Positions 27,814-38,432 of a DNA stretch of 64,000 nucleotides are shown piece by piece. The notes beneath the pieces are model-generated. The model was not told the origin of the DNA, did not search any database, and saw only the letters and a list, made by a program, of their open reading frames with translations. Position numbers and translations under genes: made by a program. Positions within the stretch are counted from its first letter, which is position 1. Each line of letters begins with the position of its first letter. This DNA is from Microbacterium sp. (lineage in GTDB: Bacteria > Actinomycetota > Actinomycetes > Actinomycetales > Microbacteriaceae): NCBI GenBank assembly GCA_019510305.1, contig JAEKKN010000041.1, positions 1-64,000 on the forward strand, in the 5' to 3' direction.

Positions 27814-29421
27814 TTACTTCTGGGCTGCTTCGAAAAGGGTGAGGACGTCAGCCGACGAGTCGGTGATCGTCAGCGTGACGACCGGACGGCCATGATCGGC
27901 GAGAACGGCCGCGTCGCCCGCGGCCTGCGCCTGGATGAGCTGACCGAACGTGAACGGGCGGTCGGGGATCTCGAGATCGACGTCCGTCCGCTCGAGGATC
28001 TGCACGAACACGCCCTGTGCGGGGCCGCCCTTGTGGTACTGGCCGGTGGAGTGCAGGAAGCGGGGTCCCCACCCGAACGTGGCCGGTCGCCCCGCGTCCG
28101 CGGCGACGAGCTCTCGGAGGCCCTGCAGCTGCGGGACGTCGATGCGGTTCACGTAGGCCTGGATCGAGACGTAGCCGTCTTCGCCCAGACGTGCCCAGAG
28201 CGCGTCGAGGACGCCCTCGACCGTTCCTGACGCTGCGAGGGCGGCATCCGAGACGCGGACCTCGACGCCGTTCTCGACGAAGACCGGTGCCGTGGGTTCC
28301 GGCCGCACGTCGAGCAGACCGCGGGCTGCGACCTTCGCCGATTCGACGTCGGGCTGGTCGAAGGGGTTGATGCCGAGCAAGTGACCGGCGATGGCCGTCG
28401 CGTACTCCCACACGATGAACTGCGCACCCAGCGTGCCCGAGACGAGGATCTCACCGGGGTGCTGCTCGCGCAGATGGAACTCGTTCGCGTCGTCCACCAG
28501 CCTGACGATCTGCAGATCGGTCGGCGTGGCGTCGAGCTCGGGAGAGACCGGAAGAAGGACGACGGGAAGGATCCCGGTGCCCTGCTTGCCGGTGGACTCG
28601 GCGATCAGCTGCTCGATCCAGTCGGGCAGCCCTTCGATGTGCGTGCCGTCGGTGACGAGCCCCAGCTTGTCGCGGCGAGGACTCGTGGCCGCGATGGCGG
28701 CGGCGAGACGCAGGGCAGGGTTCTCGGCCGAATCGACCGCGACCTCGAGCAGAGAGGCCTCTGCTTCGTCGAGGAGTTCGGCGACGTCGACGCCTGCGAG
28801 CCCCGAGGGCACGAGGCCGAACGCGGTGAGCGCGGAATAGCGTCCGCCCACGTTCGGATCGGCGTTGAACACGCGATAGCCAGCTGCTCGCGCCGACACG
28901 TCGAGAGGGGAGCCCGGGTCGGTGACGACCACGATCCGCTCCACCGGGTCGATCCCGAGATCACGGAACGCGGCCTCGAACGTGCGCCGCTGCGAGTCGG
29001 TCTCGATCGTGGATCCCGACTTCGACGAGACGACGAGAACCGTGTTCTCGATGCCGTCGTCGAGGGCCGCGAGCACCTGCCCAGGAGCAGTCGAATCGAG
29101 GATCGTCAGCTCGAGACGTGCGGTCTGCGCGATGACCTCCGGCGCGAGCGAAGACCCGCCCATTCCGGCGAGCACGACGCGCGTGACGCCCTTCCGAGCG
29201 AATTCCTCGCGCAGCGCGACGATCTCCGCCACGAGCGGGCGAGAGACCGTCACGGCTTCGACCCACCCGAGCCGGACGGAGGCCTCGGCCTCGGCATCCG
29301 CACCCCACAGCGTGGCATCGCCGTTCGTGATGCGGGAGGCCACGAGGTCGTGCACCAGACCGGGAACGGTCTCGTCGATGGCGGCCTTGGCCGCGCCCGA
29401 CGCGTGCAGCGCGAATGTCAT
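27814..29421 (-). CDS. pgi: Glucose-6-phosphate isomerase
   Basis: A 535-residue enzyme interconverting glucose 6-phosphate and fructose 6-phosphate. The actinobacterial form shows [15 protein letters not shown] near 94, [11 protein letters not shown] near 150 and the sugar-binding [19 protein letters not shown] near 217. It sits between tal and zwf, the usual place in Microbacteriaceae, linking the oxidative and non-oxidative branches. The ATG at 29421 overlaps the tal stop (ATGA). Confidence 0.93.
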   Translation of the reverse strand: MTFALHASGAAKAAIDETVPGLVHDLVASRITNGDATLWGADAEAEASVRLGWVEAVTVSRPLVAEIVALREEFARKGVTRVVLAGMGGSSLAPEVIAQTARLELTILDSTAPGQVLAALDDGIENTVLVVSSKSGSTIETDSQRRTFEAAFRDLGIDPVERIVVVTDPGSPLDVSARAAGYRVFNADPNVGGRYSALTAFGLVPSGLAGVDVAELLDEAEASLLEVAVDSAENPALRLAAAIAATSPRRDKLGLVTDGTHIEGLPDWIEQLIAESTGKQGTGILPVVLLPVSPELDATPTDLQIVRLVDDANEFHLREQHPGEILVSGTLGAQFIVWEYATAIAGHLLGINPFDQPDVESAKVAARGLLDVRPEPTAPVFVENGVEVRVSDAALAASGTVEGVLDALWARLGEDGYVSIQAYVNRIDVPQLQGLRELVAADAGRPATFGWGPRFLHSTGQYHKGGPAQGVFVQILERTDVDLEIPDRPFTFGQLIQAQAAGDAAVLADHGRPVVTLTITDSSADVLTLFEAAQK

Positions 29422-30530
29422 CGCTGCGCCTCGAGCCCTTCCTTGACCTGGGTGAGCAGATCGTGCCACGAATCGATGAACTTGGCGACGCCCTCATCCT
29501 CGAGAACCTGGGTGACATCGGCGAAGTCGATGCCGAGCTCCGCGAGTCCGGCGAAGACCGCGCGAGCCTCCTCATAGCCGCCCGTGATGGTGTCACCGGT
29601 GACCACGCCGTGGTCGAACGTGGCCTCGAGCGTCTTCTCGGGCATCGTGTTGACGACGCCCTGCGCGACCAGCTCGGTGACGTAGAGCGTGTCGGGCAGA
29701 GCCGGGTCCTTCACGCCGGTCGACGCCCACAGCGGGCGCTGCAGGTTGGCGCCGGCCTCGAGGAGAGCCTTGGCGCGGTCGCCTGCGAAGGTCTGCTCGT
29801 AGAGCTCGTATGCGAGACGGGCGTTCGCGAGGCCGGCCTTGCTCTTGAGAGCCTCGGCCTCGGGGGTGCCGATCGCCGACAGGCGCTTGTCGGTCTCGGT
29901 GTCGACGCGCGACACGAAGAACGAGGCGACGGATTCGATGGTCGACAGGTCGATGCCCGCGGCCTTCGCGGTCTCGAGACCCGTCAGGTACGCGTCGATG
30001 ACCTCGGCGTAGCGCTCCAGGCTGAAGATCAGCGTGACGTTGACGCTGATGCCGGCGCCGATCGCCTGGGCGATGGCAGGAAGACCGGCCTTCGTCGCGG
30101 GGATCTTGACAAGCAGGTTCGGACGGTCGACCTTCGCCCAGAGCTCCTTGGCCTGCGCCACGGTGCCCTCGGTGTCGTGTGCGAGATCGGGGGAGACCTC
30201 GATCGAGACGCGGCCGTCGACGTGGTTCGACGCCTCCCAGACGGGACGGAACACGTCGAGTGCTGCGGCGACGTCCTGCGTCGTGGCCGCGAACACGGCC
30301 TCCTCCGCGGTCGCGCCGGATGCGGCGAGCTCGGTGACCTGCGCGTCGTACGACGTGTCGTCGGGGTTGGTGATCGCGTTCGCGAAGATCGTCGGGTTCG
30401 TGGTGACGCCGACGACGTTGCGCGTCTCGATCAGCTCGGTCAGGTTGCCGGAGTTGATGCGGGCGCGAGAGAGGTCGTCGAGCCAGATGCTGACGCCGGC
30501 GGCTGCGAGATCTGCGGTGGGGGTGCTCAT
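29418..30530 (-). CDS. tal: Transaldolase
   Basis: A 370-residue class I aldolase that transfers a dihydroxyacetone unit between sugar phosphates. The Schiff-base lysine is in [17 protein letters not shown] near residue 140, and the N-terminal SIWLDDLSR and [15 protein letters not shown] are family hallmarks. AAGGAG lies eight bases before the ATG at 30530. It follows tkt by 16 bases on the same strand. Confidence 0.95.
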   Translation of the reverse strand: MSTPTADLAAAGVSIWLDDLSRARINSGNLTELIETRNVVGVTTNPTIFANAITNPDDTSYDAQVTELAASGATAEEAVFAATTQDVAAALDVFRPVWEASNHVDGRVSIEVSPDLAHDTEGTVAQAKELWAKVDRPNLLVKIPATKAGLPAIAQAIGAGISVNVTLIFSLERYAEVIDAYLTGLETAKAAGIDLSTIESVASFFVSRVDTETDKRLSAIGTPEAEALKSKAGLANARLAYELYEQTFAGDRAKALLEAGANLQRPLWASTGVKDPALPDTLYVTELVAQGVVNTMPEKTLEATFDHGVVTGDTITGGYEEARAVFAGLAELGIDFADVTQVLEDEGVAKFIDSWHDLLTQVKEGLEAQR

Positions 30531-30546
30531 TGTCGTGACTCCTTGA

Positions 30547-32646
30547 TCAATTGGCCTGTGCGGCCAGGGTCTCGCGGGCGGCGGCGATGACGGCCTCGGT
30601 CGTGATGCCGAACTCGCGGAACAGGGTCTTGTAGTCGGCGGATGCGCCGAAGTGGTCGATGCCGACGGAGCGGCCGCGGTCGCCCACGATGCCGCGCCAG
30701 CTGAGGACGGAGCCCGCTTCGACGGACACACGGGCGGTGACGGATGCCGGCAGCACCGACTCGCGGTAGGCCTCGTCCTGCTCGGCGAACCACTCCAGCG
30801 ACGGGGCGGAGACCACACGGACGTTCACGCCTTCGGCGGCGAGAGCCGCACGGGCGTCGACGCCCAGCTGCACCTCGGAGCCGGTCGCCACGATGATGAC
30901 GTCGGGGGTGCCGTTCGGCGCCTCGGCGAGGACGTAGGCGCCGCGGGCCGTGTTCGACGCCGAGGCGAAGACCTCGCCGGATGCAGCGCCCTCACCACGT
31001 GCGAACACCGGGATGTTCTGACGGGTCAGCGCGATGCCCGAGGGGCCGCCGTTGCGCCGGAGGATCTCCAGCCACGCCGCCGCGGTCTCGTTCGCGTCGG
31101 CCGGGCGCACGAGCGTGAAGTTGGGGATCGCGCGCAGGGTCGCGATCTGCTCGACCGGCTGGTGCGTGGGGCCGTCCTCGCCGAGGGCGACGGAGTCGTG
31201 CGTCCACACGAAGATGCTGGGGATGTCCATCAGCGCGGCGAGCCGCACCGGGGGGCGCATGTAGTCGCTGAAGATGAGGAAGGTGCCGCCGAACGGACGT
31301 GTCGGACCGTGCAGCTTGATGCCGTTGACGATCGCGCCCATCGCGTGCTCGCGGATGCCGAAGTGCAGCACGCGGCCGTAAGGGCTGCCCGACCACTCGT
31401 GGGTCGACCACTCGGCGGGGATGAAGGACTTCGCGTCCTTGATCGTGGTGAGGTTGGACTCGGCGAGGTCGGCCGATCCGCCCCACAGCTCGGGGAGCTC
31501 GGCGGCGAGGGCGTTGATGACCTGGCCGGATGCGGCGCGGGTCGACACGTCCTTGCCGGCCTCGAACACGGGGAGAGCCGAGTCGATGTCGGCCGGGAGC
31601 TCGCCCGCTTCGAGGCGGTCGAGCAGCACCTTGCGCTCGGGGTTGGCGGCGGCCCAGGCGTCGAAGGACTCCTGCCAGGCCGCGCGGGCCTCGGCTGCGC
31701 GGGCTGCGAGCCCGCGGGTGTGGGCGATGACGTCGTCGGCGACGGCGAAGTGCTGCTCGGGGTCGAAGCCCAGGACCTTCTTGGTCGCGGCGAGCTCGTC
31801 GGCGCCGAGGGCGGCGCCGTGGATCTTGCCCGAGTTCTGCTTGCCGGGCGACGGCCAGCCGATGATCGTCTTCAGGATGATCAGCGACGGCTTGGAGGTC
31901 TCGCCTTGCGCGGCCTCGATGGCGGCGTGGAGCTCGGCGACGTCTTCGACGTACTCGCCGCTCTTCTTCCAGTCGACGACCTGAACCTGCCAGCCGTACG
32001 ACTCGTAGCGCTTAGCGACGTCTTCCGTGAAGGCGACGTTGGTGTCGTCCTCGATGGAAATCTGGTTCGAGTCGTAGATCGCGATGAGGTTGCCGAGCTG
32101 CTGGTGTCCGGCGAGCGAGGACGCCTCGCTGGTCACACCCTCCTGCAGATCGCCGTCGCCGGCGATGACGTAGATGAAGTGGTCGAACGGGCTGGTGCCG
32201 GCCGCCGCCTCGGGGTCGAACAGACCGCGCTCGTAGCGCGAGGCGTACGCGAAGCCGACGGCCGAAGCCAGGCCCTGGCCGAGCGGCCCCGTGGTGATCT
32301 CGACGCCCTTGGTGTGACCGTACTCGGGGTGCCCGGGGGTGAGGGAGCCCCATGTGCGCAGCGCCTTCAGATCGTCGAGCTCGAGCCCGAAGCCGCCGAG
32401 GTACAGCTCGACGTACTGGGTGAGGGAGGAGTGACCCGCAGACAGGATGAAGCGGTCTCGGCCGAGCCAGTCGGTGTCTGTCGGGTCATGACGCAGCACC
32501 CGCTGGTAGAGGAGGTAGGCCGCCGGCGCCAGGCTCATCGCGGTGCCGGGGTGGCCGTTGCCGACCTTCTCCACGGCATCCGCAGCCAGAATGCGTGCGG
32601 TGTCCACCGCGCGCCGATCGATCTCTTCCCACTGCAATTCCGACAC
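30547..32646 (-). CDS. tkt: Transketolase
   Basis: A 699-residue thiamine diphosphate enzyme of the non-oxidative pentose phosphate pathway. Signatures are [19 protein letters not shown] near residue 30, the TPP/metal motif [15 protein letters not shown] near 155, and [15 protein letters not shown] near 430. The GTG at 32646 is preceded by GGAGAAGG and starts the protein at the conserved [15 protein letters not shown]. It is the first gene of the six-gene operon; a TATCGT -10 candidate lies at 32704-32709 on the minus strand. Confidence 0.95.
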   Translation of the reverse strand: MSELQWEEIDRRAVDTARILAADAVEKVGNGHPGTAMSLAPAAYLLYQRVLRHDPTDTDWLGRDRFILSAGHSSLTQYVELYLGGFGLELDDLKALRTWGSLTPGHPEYGHTKGVEITTGPLGQGLASAVGFAYASRYERGLFDPEAAAGTSPFDHFIYVIAGDGDLQEGVTSEASSLAGHQQLGNLIAIYDSNQISIEDDTNVAFTEDVAKRYESYGWQVQVVDWKKSGEYVEDVAELHAAIEAAQGETSKPSLIILKTIIGWPSPGKQNSGKIHGAALGADELAATKKVLGFDPEQHFAVADDVIAHTRGLAARAAEARAAWQESFDAWAAANPERKVLLDRLEAGELPADIDSALPVFEAGKDVSTRAASGQVINALAAELPELWGGSADLAESNLTTIKDAKSFIPAEWSTHEWSGSPYGRVLHFGIREHAMGAIVNGIKLHGPTRPFGGTFLIFSDYMRPPVRLAALMDIPSIFVWTHDSVALGEDGPTHQPVEQIATLRAIPNFTLVRPADANETAAAWLEILRRNGGPSGIALTRQNIPVFARGEGAASGEVFASASNTARGAYVLAEAPNGTPDVIIVATGSEVQLGVDARAALAAEGVNVRVVSAPSLEWFAEQDEAYRESVLPASVTARVSVEAGSVLSWRGIVGDRGRSVGIDHFGASADYKTLFREFGITTEAVIAAARETLAAQAN

Positions 32647-32674
32647 GGTGAAGCCCTTCTCCAACAGTTCGAGA

Positions 32675-32737
32675 GCGCCCGGATTGCACTGTCGCGGTCC
32701 GCAACGATACGGATGGGGATGCTTGAGCGCCGGGCGC
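32675..32737 (-). promoter_or_regulatory. Upstream region of tkt with inverted repeat
   Basis: GCGCCCGG (32675-32682) and CCGGGCGC (32730-32737) form an 8-bp inverted pair enclosing a minus-strand TATCGT -10 candidate. Whether the pair acts in DNA or RNA is not clear. Confidence 0.3.
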
Positions 32738-32854
32738 GCGAGTGATTTCAGCATAGCGCTGCGTGTCACCTCGTTACATCGTCTTACAACGCTTCACCTC
32801 GCTCAGAATTCCGATGTGAGAACACGGGCGACGGCGGGGAGGCGTCGACGGGTG

Positions 32855-32860
32855 TCGTAG
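32855..32860 (+). promoter_or_regulatory. Candidate -10 box upstream of ctaB
   Basis: TAGACT about 50 bases upstream of the ctaB ATG is the best promoter candidate in the tkt-ctaB gap. Position is approximate to a base or two. Confidence 0.4.
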
Positions 32861-32911
32861 ACTGAAAGGGCTGTCTATGCATGCGCTGAGGAGGCGATCG
32901 AGATCTCGACG

Positions 32912-33817
32912 ATGTCTGATCAGACCGTTGTGAAGAAGTCCATCGGTCGCACGGTGAAGGCCTATGTCGCCCTCACGAAACCGCGAGTGCTCGAGCTTCT
33001 GCTGGTCTCCACGGTCCCCGTCATGTTCCTCGCCCAGGGCGGGATGCCGGACCTCTGGTTGGTTCTCGCGACGGTGATCGGCGGATCGATGAGCGCGGGA
33101 TCCGCGGCCGCGTTCAACATGTATCTCGACCGCGACATCGACGCGCACATGCACCGCACCGAGAACCGGCCGCTCGTGACCGGCGAGATCACCCCGCGAG
33201 GCGCGCTCATCTTCTCGTGGACGCTTGCGATCCTCTCGACGGTGTGGCTCTGGGCCACGACCAACTGGCTTGCAGCCGTGCTCTCGGCATCCGCGATCTT
33301 CTTCTACGTGGTGATCTACACGATCATCCTCAAGCGGCGCACCGAGCAGAACATCATCTGGGGCGGCATCGCGGGGTGCTTCCCCGTGCTGATCGGGTGG
33401 GCGGCGGTCACCGGGTCCCTGGACTGGCCCGCGTTCATCCTGTTCGCCCTCATCTTCCTCTGGACGCCGCCGCACTACTGGCCGCTGTCGATGAAGTACA
33501 AGGACGACTACGACGACGTCGACGTGCCGATGCTCGGCGTCACGCGCAACGCGTCGCAGGTCGGCCTGCAGGTCATCCTGTACGCGTGGGCAACGGTCGC
33601 CTGCTCGCTGCTCCTCGTGCCGATCGCGGGCATGGGCCTGGTCTACACCGTGTCGGCTCTCGTCTTCGGCGGCTGGTTCATCTACGAATCGCACCGTCTC
33701 TACAACCGGGCCGTGCGCGGTGGCGAGGCGCGGCCGATGCGGGTCTTCCACGCCTCGATCACCTACCTGACGCTCATCTTCGTCGCGGTCGCGATCGACC
33801 CGCTGCTGCCCTTCTGA
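32912..33817 (+). CDS. ctaB: Protoheme IX farnesyltransferase (heme O synthase)
   Basis: A 301-residue UbiA-family prenyltransferase that adds farnesyl to heme B for the aa3 oxidase. The first Asp-rich motif is [20 protein letters not shown] near residue 70; the second is the [11 protein letters not shown] region. About eight or nine transmembrane helices are visible. GAGGAGG (32888-32894) is 17 bases from the ATG, longer than normal, with the palindrome TCGAGATCTCGA (32898-32909) between them, which could fold and shorten the gap. It is divergent from tkt and near ctaA, as in other Actinobacteria. Confidence 0.94.
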   Translation: MSDQTVVKKSIGRTVKAYVALTKPRVLELLLVSTVPVMFLAQGGMPDLWLVLATVIGGSMSAGSAAAFNMYLDRDIDAHMHRTENRPLVTGEITPRGALIFSWTLAILSTVWLWATTNWLAAVLSASAIFFYVVIYTIILKRRTEQNIIWGGIAGCFPVLIGWAAVTGSLDWPAFILFALIFLWTPPHYWPLSMKYKDDYDDVDVPMLGVTRNASQVGLQVILYAWATVACSLLLVPIAGMGLVYTVSALVFGGWFIYESHRLYNRAVRGGEARPMRVFHASITYLTLIFVAVAIDPLLPF

Positions 33818-33843
33818 AGGCTGTTGTCGTACTGAGAAGAGAC

Positions 33844-33883
33844 AGAGGCGGGACTCATCGACATCGATGAGTCCCGCCTCTTT
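33844..33883. terminator. Strong bidirectional terminator after ctaB
   Basis: AGAGGCGGGACTCATCGA (33844-33861) pairs perfectly with TCGATGAGTCCCGCCTCT (33864-33881), an 18-bp stem followed by T residues on the plus strand. It separates ctaB from the convergent membrane protein gene. Confidence 0.88.
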
Positions 33884-33887
33884 GTCT

Positions 33888-33919
33888 GTGTCAGCTGCGA
33901 CGCGTGTCAGCTGCGACGC
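33888..33919. repeat. 16-bp perfect tandem duplication at the end of a coding region
   Basis: GTGTCAGCTGCGACGC is repeated twice without a gap. The second copy contains the stop codon (33907-33909, minus strand) and last codons of the membrane protein gene; the first lies just beyond it. It looks like a recent slippage duplication. Confidence 0.8.
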
Positions 33920-34356
33920 GTGTCGGCGAGCTCGCTGTCGGCGTCGGCAGCCGGGTCCGTGACGGGGGCGGATTCGTCCACGACCTCGGGGTCGGCCTCC
34001 GCCGCAGTCGTGCGCTCTGCGGCCTCATCCAGCGGGGCGTCGGCGGCGGGCGTGCTCCAGTCGATCGGCTCCAACGGCGCCGGAGCGGCGGCCGGGATGA
34101 TCGAGCGCACGGCGACGAGCGCCAGGGCGATGAGGATGCCGAGGATGCCCGCGCCGACGAGGACGGAGCCGAGCACCGCGAGCGACTGACCGACGTAGAC
34201 CTCGACGCCGGTCGCGGTCTGGTCGAGGAGCTTGGCCGTCATCGTGGTCAGCTGAGAGTTGACCAGCCAGCCCCCGACGACTCCGGAGGCGAGGGACAGG
34301 ACGATGAGCAGCCAGAAACCGATGCTGCGGGTGAGGGACTTGTTCATGTCCGCCAC
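33907..34356 (-). CDS. Two-helix membrane protein of unknown function
   Basis: 149 residues with two hydrophobic segments near residues 12-32 and 55-82 separated by a short loop, and an acidic Ala/Pro/Asp-rich C-terminal tail of about 65 residues. No known domain recognised. The start is GTG 34356 or ATG 34347. A perfect palindrome CCGCCAC-T-GTGGCGG (34350-34364) covers the start region and could hide the start in a hairpin or be an operator. It lies between ctaA and ctaB, so a role in heme A or oxidase biogenesis is possible but only by position. Confidence 0.65.
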   Translation of the reverse strand: MADMNKSLTRSIGFWLLIVLSLASGVVGGWLVNSQLTTMTAKLLDQTATGVEVYVGQSLAVLGSVLVGAGILGILIALALVAVRSIIPAAAPAPLEPIDWSTPAADAPLDEAAERTTAAEADPEVVDESAPVTDPAADADSELADTRRS

Positions 34357-34412
34357 TGTGGCGGACGGATCATGGCGTCGCCGATGAGCGAGCTATGCGT
34401 CGGCTGAGCCGC

Positions 34413-35540
34413 TCAGCTGTGCTCCGCCACCGGGCGCTTGAGGTTCAGCACGACGACGGTGTACGCCGCAGCGGAGAGCGAGGCCAGGATCATGTGGATC
34501 CCGACGAGGATCTCGGGGAGTCCCTCTCTGGCCTGCCATACGCCGACGCCCACCTGCACGAGGATCGCGACGACGAGGGCCAGGAGCCACCTGCGCGGCC
34601 TCAGCCTGAGCATCCACGCAGCGACCGTGAGCACGGAGACCAGGGTCGCGAGGATGTAGCCGGGCCATGAGTGCACGTGGGCGAGAATCGTGGCGTCGAA
34701 GCCCACGCGCTCGATGTTCGCGTCGCCCGAGTGCGGTCCGTTGCCCGTCGTGAGAACGCCGAAGAAGATGGTCGCGGCCAGCGCGACCCCTGTCACATGA
34801 GACACGACCGCGAACCACGTCGGCACCGCGCTTTCACGCCGGCCGGGCTCGGCGTACATGCGCACGAGATAGGCGGCGGTCACGCACACGAGCAGCAGAG
34901 AGGACGTGTAGTGGAAGCCGACGATGAACGGATTCAGATCACTGATCACCGCGAACCCGCCGACGACGGCCTGCATCATGATCCCGACCAGCGTCACCCA
35001 GGCGAGCACCGCGAGATCGCGGCGCCGGGTCGTACGGCGCAGGGAGTCGACGGCGCCGGCGAGAACCGAGAGCAGCAGCGCCGTGGACATCAGAGCCGCA
35101 CCGAGGACGGGACCCATCGCCGCGGAGGCGATGTAGACCACGACGGCGAGGACGATGCCGCCGAGCGCGAACCACAGGGCGCGCACGAGGAGGCGGCGTC
35201 CGCCGATCGCGTGCAGCGTCAGCAGCAGGACTGCGAGTGCGAGGAGTCCGACCACGCCCGTCATCGTGCGGTTGCCGAATTCGATCAGGCCGTGCACGCC
35301 CTGGTCGGCGTAGATCGGCACGAGGGAATCGGGCGTGCACAGGGGCCACTCCGAGCATCCGAGTCCCGACCCGGTGAGGCGTACTGCGCCCCCGGTGCCG
35401 ATGATCACGACCTCGGCGAGGAACGACAGCCAGGCGAGGACCCGCAACGGCGTTCCGAAGGCACGAGGACCAAGAATCTGGACTCGACCCAGGAATCCGG
35501 CGTCGGTCGCGGTGGATTCGGGAGCGGCTGCGTCGGGCAT
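34413..35540 (-). CDS. ctaA: Heme A synthase
   Basis: A 375-residue COX15/CtaA-type membrane enzyme converting heme O to heme A. It has about eight transmembrane helices. The first extracytoplasmic loop carries GTGGAVRLTGSGLGCSEWPLC with the Cys pair typical of Gram-positive CtaA. Histidines in the HGLIEFGNRTMTGVVGL and GFHYTSSLLLV helices are heme ligand candidates. GGAGGTG lies just before the ATG at 35540. It is divergent from sufB. Confidence 0.92.
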   Translation of the reverse strand: MPDAAAPESTATDAGFLGRVQILGPRAFGTPLRVLAWLSFLAEVVIIGTGGAVRLTGSGLGCSEWPLCTPDSLVPIYADQGVHGLIEFGNRTMTGVVGLLALAVLLLTLHAIGGRRLLVRALWFALGGIVLAVVVYIASAAMGPVLGAALMSTALLLSVLAGAVDSLRRTTRRRDLAVLAWVTLVGIMMQAVVGGFAVISDLNPFIVGFHYTSSLLLVCVTAAYLVRMYAEPGRRESAVPTWFAVVSHVTGVALAATIFFGVLTTGNGPHSGDANIERVGFDATILAHVHSWPGYILATLVSVLTVAAWMLRLRPRRWLLALVVAILVQVGVGVWQAREGLPEILVGIHMILASLSAAAYTVVVLNLKRPVAEHS

Positions 35541-35598
35541 GGCACCTCCGGAACCCTCTGGACGCAGACACGGCGGCCCGGATGTCAGAGGGAACCTG

Positions 35599-35604
35599 TA
35601 GAAT
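35599..35604 (+). promoter_or_regulatory. Candidate sufB promoter -10
   Basis: TAGAAT at 35599-35604 is the best plus-strand -10 upstream of sufB. It would give a 5' untranslated region of about 160 bases, much longer than most in this window. Confidence 0.45.
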
Positions 35605-35610
35605 CGGGAT

Positions 35611-35773
35611 GTTGGGATGGCCGCGAGACTGCGGTACTCATCCCTGACAGTTTAGGCGCGATGGAAGCGCCGGTGATGAGGGCCCACCAGCGGCACCCGC
35701 TCCCGCAGACTCGACGGGGATCAAGTGTGTCGGGGCGGATGACACCGTTTGGGACCTAAAAGGAGAGTGTGTG
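35611..35773 (+). promoter_or_regulatory. Possible structured 5' leader of the suf operon
   Basis: Several helices can form. GGGATG/CATCCC (35614-35619/35639-35644) has inner CCGC/GCGG. GGCGC/GCGCC lies at 35655-35659/35667-35671. GTGTC/GACAC lies at 35727-35731/35741-35745. A long-range TTTAGG/CCTAAA (35651-35656/35755-35760) closes the region one base before the AGGAG site and competes with the GGCGC stem. No known riboswitch family was recognised, and no sufR-like repressor gene is present in the window. Confidence 0.4.
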
Positions 35774-37192
35774 ATGTCGGATGTGCTGATCGACCGCCCG
35801 GAGCTCGAAAGCCTGGGGGTGTATGAATTCGGCTGGCATGACGAAGATGCGGCTGGAGCCATCGCCAAGCGCGGGATCTCTGAAGAGGTGGTCCGCGGGA
35901 TCTCGGCTCTCAAACACGAGCCCGAATGGATGCTGAAGACCCGCCTCAAGGGGTACCAGCTCTTCGGCCGCAAGCCGATGCCCACCTGGGGTGCAGACCT
36001 CAGCGAGATCGACTTCGACAACATCAAGTACTTCGTCCGCTCGACGGAGAAGCAGGCGCAGTCCTGGGAAGACCTTCCTGCTGAGATCCGCGAGACGTAC
36101 GAGCGCCTCGGCATCCCCGAGGCCGAACGCCAGCGTCTCGTCGCCGGCGTCGCCGCGCAGTACGAGTCGGAGGTCGTGTACCACCAGATCCGCGAGGACC
36201 TGGAGCAGCAGGGCGTCATCTTCATGGACACCGACACGGCCCTGCGCGAGCATCCCGAGTTCTTCGAGGAGTACTTCGGCACCGTGATCCCGGCGGGCGA
36301 CAACAAGTTCGCCGCCCTGAACACCGCCGTCTGGTCGGGAGGATCGTTCGTGTACGTGCCCAAGGGCGTGCATGTCGAGATCCCGCTGCAGGCGTACTTC
36401 CGCATCAACACCGAGAACATGGGCCAGTTCGAGCGGACCCTGATCATCGCGGACGAAGACAGCTACGTGCACTACATCGAGGGCTGCACGGCGCCGATCT
36501 ACAAGTCTGACTCGCTGCACTCGGCCGTCGTCGAGATCATCGTGAAGAAGAACGCCCGCGTTCGGTACACCACGATCCAGAACTGGTCGAACAACGTCTA
36601 CAACCTCGTCACCAAGCGCGCGGTCGCCCACGAGGGCGCCACGATGGAGTGGGTCGACGGCAACATCGGCTCCAAGGTGACGATGAAGTACCCGTCGATC
36701 TACCTGATGGGCGAGCACGCCAAGGGCGAGACCCTGTCGGTCGCCTTCGCGGGTCCCGGTCAGCACCAGGATGCCGGCGCGAAGATGATCCATATGGCGC
36801 CGTACACGCAGTCGTCGATCGTCTCGAAGTCGATCGCCCGCGGTGGCGGTCGTGCCGGTTACCGCGGCGAGGTGCGAGTGGACGCCAACGCGCACCACTC
36901 CGCGAACACGGTGCGTTGCGACGCGCTGCTGGTCGACACCAAATCGCGCAGCGACACGTATCCGGCGATCGACATCCGCGTCGACGACGTGCAGCTCGGC
37001 CACGAGGCTACGGTGTCGAAGGTCAGCGAGGAGCAGCTCTTCTACCTGCAGTCCCGAGGCATGCCGGAGGACGAGGCTATGGCGATGATCGTGCGCGGCT
37101 TCATAGAGCCGATCGCGCGCGAGCTGCCGATGGAGTACGCGATGGAACTGAACAAGCTCATCGAGATGGGCATGGAAGGCAGTGTGGGATGA
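35774..37192 (+). CDS. sufB: Fe-S cluster assembly protein SufB
   Basis: 472 residues, the scaffold subunit of the SufBCD complex that builds Fe-S clusters in the cytoplasm. Typical segments are [16 protein letters not shown] near 57, [22 protein letters not shown] near 135, [23 protein letters not shown] near 190, and the C-terminal [25 protein letters not shown] at 35761-35765 is eight bases before the ATG at 35774; a GTG one codon earlier is also possible. First gene of the suf operon. Confidence 0.96.
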   Translation: MSDVLIDRPELESLGVYEFGWHDEDAAGAIAKRGISEEVVRGISALKHEPEWMLKTRLKGYQLFGRKPMPTWGADLSEIDFDNIKYFVRSTEKQAQSWEDLPAEIRETYERLGIPEAERQRLVAGVAAQYESEVVYHQIREDLEQQGVIFMDTDTALREHPEFFEEYFGTVIPAGDNKFAALNTAVWSGGSFVYVPKGVHVEIPLQAYFRINTENMGQFERTLIIADEDSYVHYIEGCTAPIYKSDSLHSAVVEIIVKKNARVRYTTIQNWSNNVYNLVTKRAVAHEGATMEWVDGNIGSKVTMKYPSIYLMGEHAKGETLSVAFAGPGQHQDAGAKMIHMAPYTQSSIVSKSIARGGGRAGYRGEVRVDANAHHSANTVRCDALLVDTKSRSDTYPAIDIRVDDVQLGHEATVSKVSEEQLFYLQSRGMPEDEAMAMIVRGFIEPIARELPMEYAMELNKLIEMGMEGSVG

Positions 37193-37226
37193 CCGTCCCT
37201 CTGACGATGATTGGAAGTGTCGGCTA

Positions 37227-38432
37227 GTGACGGCCCCTACGACCGCGCCCGTCGAGGCGCAGCACGACAACGCCCATGTGGACCCCGCCGCTCAGGTGGC
37301 CGATGCTGGATTCGTACCGGTGCAGACGCGTTCCGAGCGGCCGCACTCCTTCGAGCCGGCCGACTTCGGTTCTCCCTCCGGTCGCGAGGTCAATTGGAAG
37401 CACACCCCTGTGGCGAAGCTCGCCCCGCTCTTCGCGGTGTCGGAGGCGAACGACGGCGTGAGCTACACGTTCACCTCGGGTGAGCAGTATCTCGCCGCGC
37501 CCCTCACGGCCGCCGACGCGCCCCGTGGCGAGGTCTTCCTCGCCGAGGACGTGACTGCGGCGGTGGCGTGGCAGGGCGCGAAGGACGCGCTGCACATCCG
37601 GATCCCGCGGGAGGAAGAGGTCGCAGAGCCGATCCTCCTCGAGATCGCAGGACTCGGAGCCGACCGTCGCGCCGACGCGCACATCGTGATCGAGGCGCTC
37701 GAGCACAGCTCGGCCACAGTGGTGCTCCGGCACACGGGCGCGGCGCAGTACGCGCAGAACGTCGAGATCATCGCTCGCGACGGGTCCACGCTGTCCGTGG
37801 TGAGCCTGCAGCAGTGGCAGGACGAGGCGATCCACACGGCGGCCCACCAGGCCCGTGTCGGCGCCGACGCGACCCTCAAGCACTTCGTGGTCAGCTTCGG
37901 GGGCGGCATCGTCCGCGTGAACCCGAATGTCGAACTCGCGGGGAACGGCGCGGAGGGATACCTCTACGGTCTGTCCTACGCGGACGCGGGGCAGCACCTC
38001 GAGAGCCAGGTCTACCTGCATCACAAGGGCGCACACACCAAGGGCGACGTGCTGTACAAGGGTGCGCTGCAGGGCGAAGGTGCGCACAGCGTCTGGATTG
38101 GCGACGTGCTGATCGGCAAGGACGCGACGGGCACCGATTCGTACGAGGCGAACCGCAACCTGGTGCTCACCGAGGGTGCGCGCGCGGATTCGATCCCGAA
38201 CCTCGAGATCGAGACGGGCGACATCCTGGGCGCGGGCCACGCCAGCGCCACCGGTCGCTTCGACGACGAGCAGCTGTTCTACCTGCAGGCACGCGGCATC
38301 ACCGAGGAGGAGGCACGCCGCCTGGTCGTGCTCGGCTTCCTCACCGACATCGTGCAGCGCCTCGGCATCCCCGCCCTCGAGGGCGAGTTGCTCGCCGCTA
38401 TCGAGACGGAGCTCGCGGAGGTGAGCGCGTGA
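37227..38432 (+). CDS. sufD: Fe-S cluster assembly protein SufD
   Basis: A 401-residue beta-helix partner of SufB in the SufBC2D complex. Conserved parts are the LYGLSYADAGQHLESQVYLHHKGAHTKGDVLYKGAL region near residue 245 and the C-terminal FDDEQLFYLQARGITEEEARRLVVLGFL. The GTG at 37227 gives the usual N terminus and follows AAGTGT by six bases. A GTG at 37182 is in frame with GGAAGG upstream and would overlap the sufB end. It overlaps the ferredoxin start by GTGA. Confidence 0.93.
   Translation: MTAPTTAPVEAQHDNAHVDPAAQVADAGFVPVQTRSERPHSFEPADFGSPSGREVNWKHTPVAKLAPLFAVSEANDGVSYTFTSGEQYLAAPLTAADAPRGEVFLAEDVTAAVAWQGAKDALHIRIPREEEVAEPILLEIAGLGADRRADAHIVIEALEHSSATVVLRHTGAAQYAQNVEIIARDGSTLSVVSLQQWQDEAIHTAAHQARVGADATLKHFVVSFGGGIVRVNPNVELAGNGAEGYLYGLSYADAGQHLESQVYLHHKGAHTKGDVLYKGALQGEGAHSVWIGDVLIGKDATGTDSYEANRNLVLTEGARADSIPNLEIETGDILGAGHASATGRFDDEQLFYLQARGITEEEARRLVVLGFLTDIVQRLGIPALEGELLAAIETELAEVSA

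Noticed and set aside
30652..32745. Plus-strand open frame of about 700 codons opposite tkt
   Set aside because: Antisense to transketolase, which has all family motifs. The translated product has no recognisable domain.
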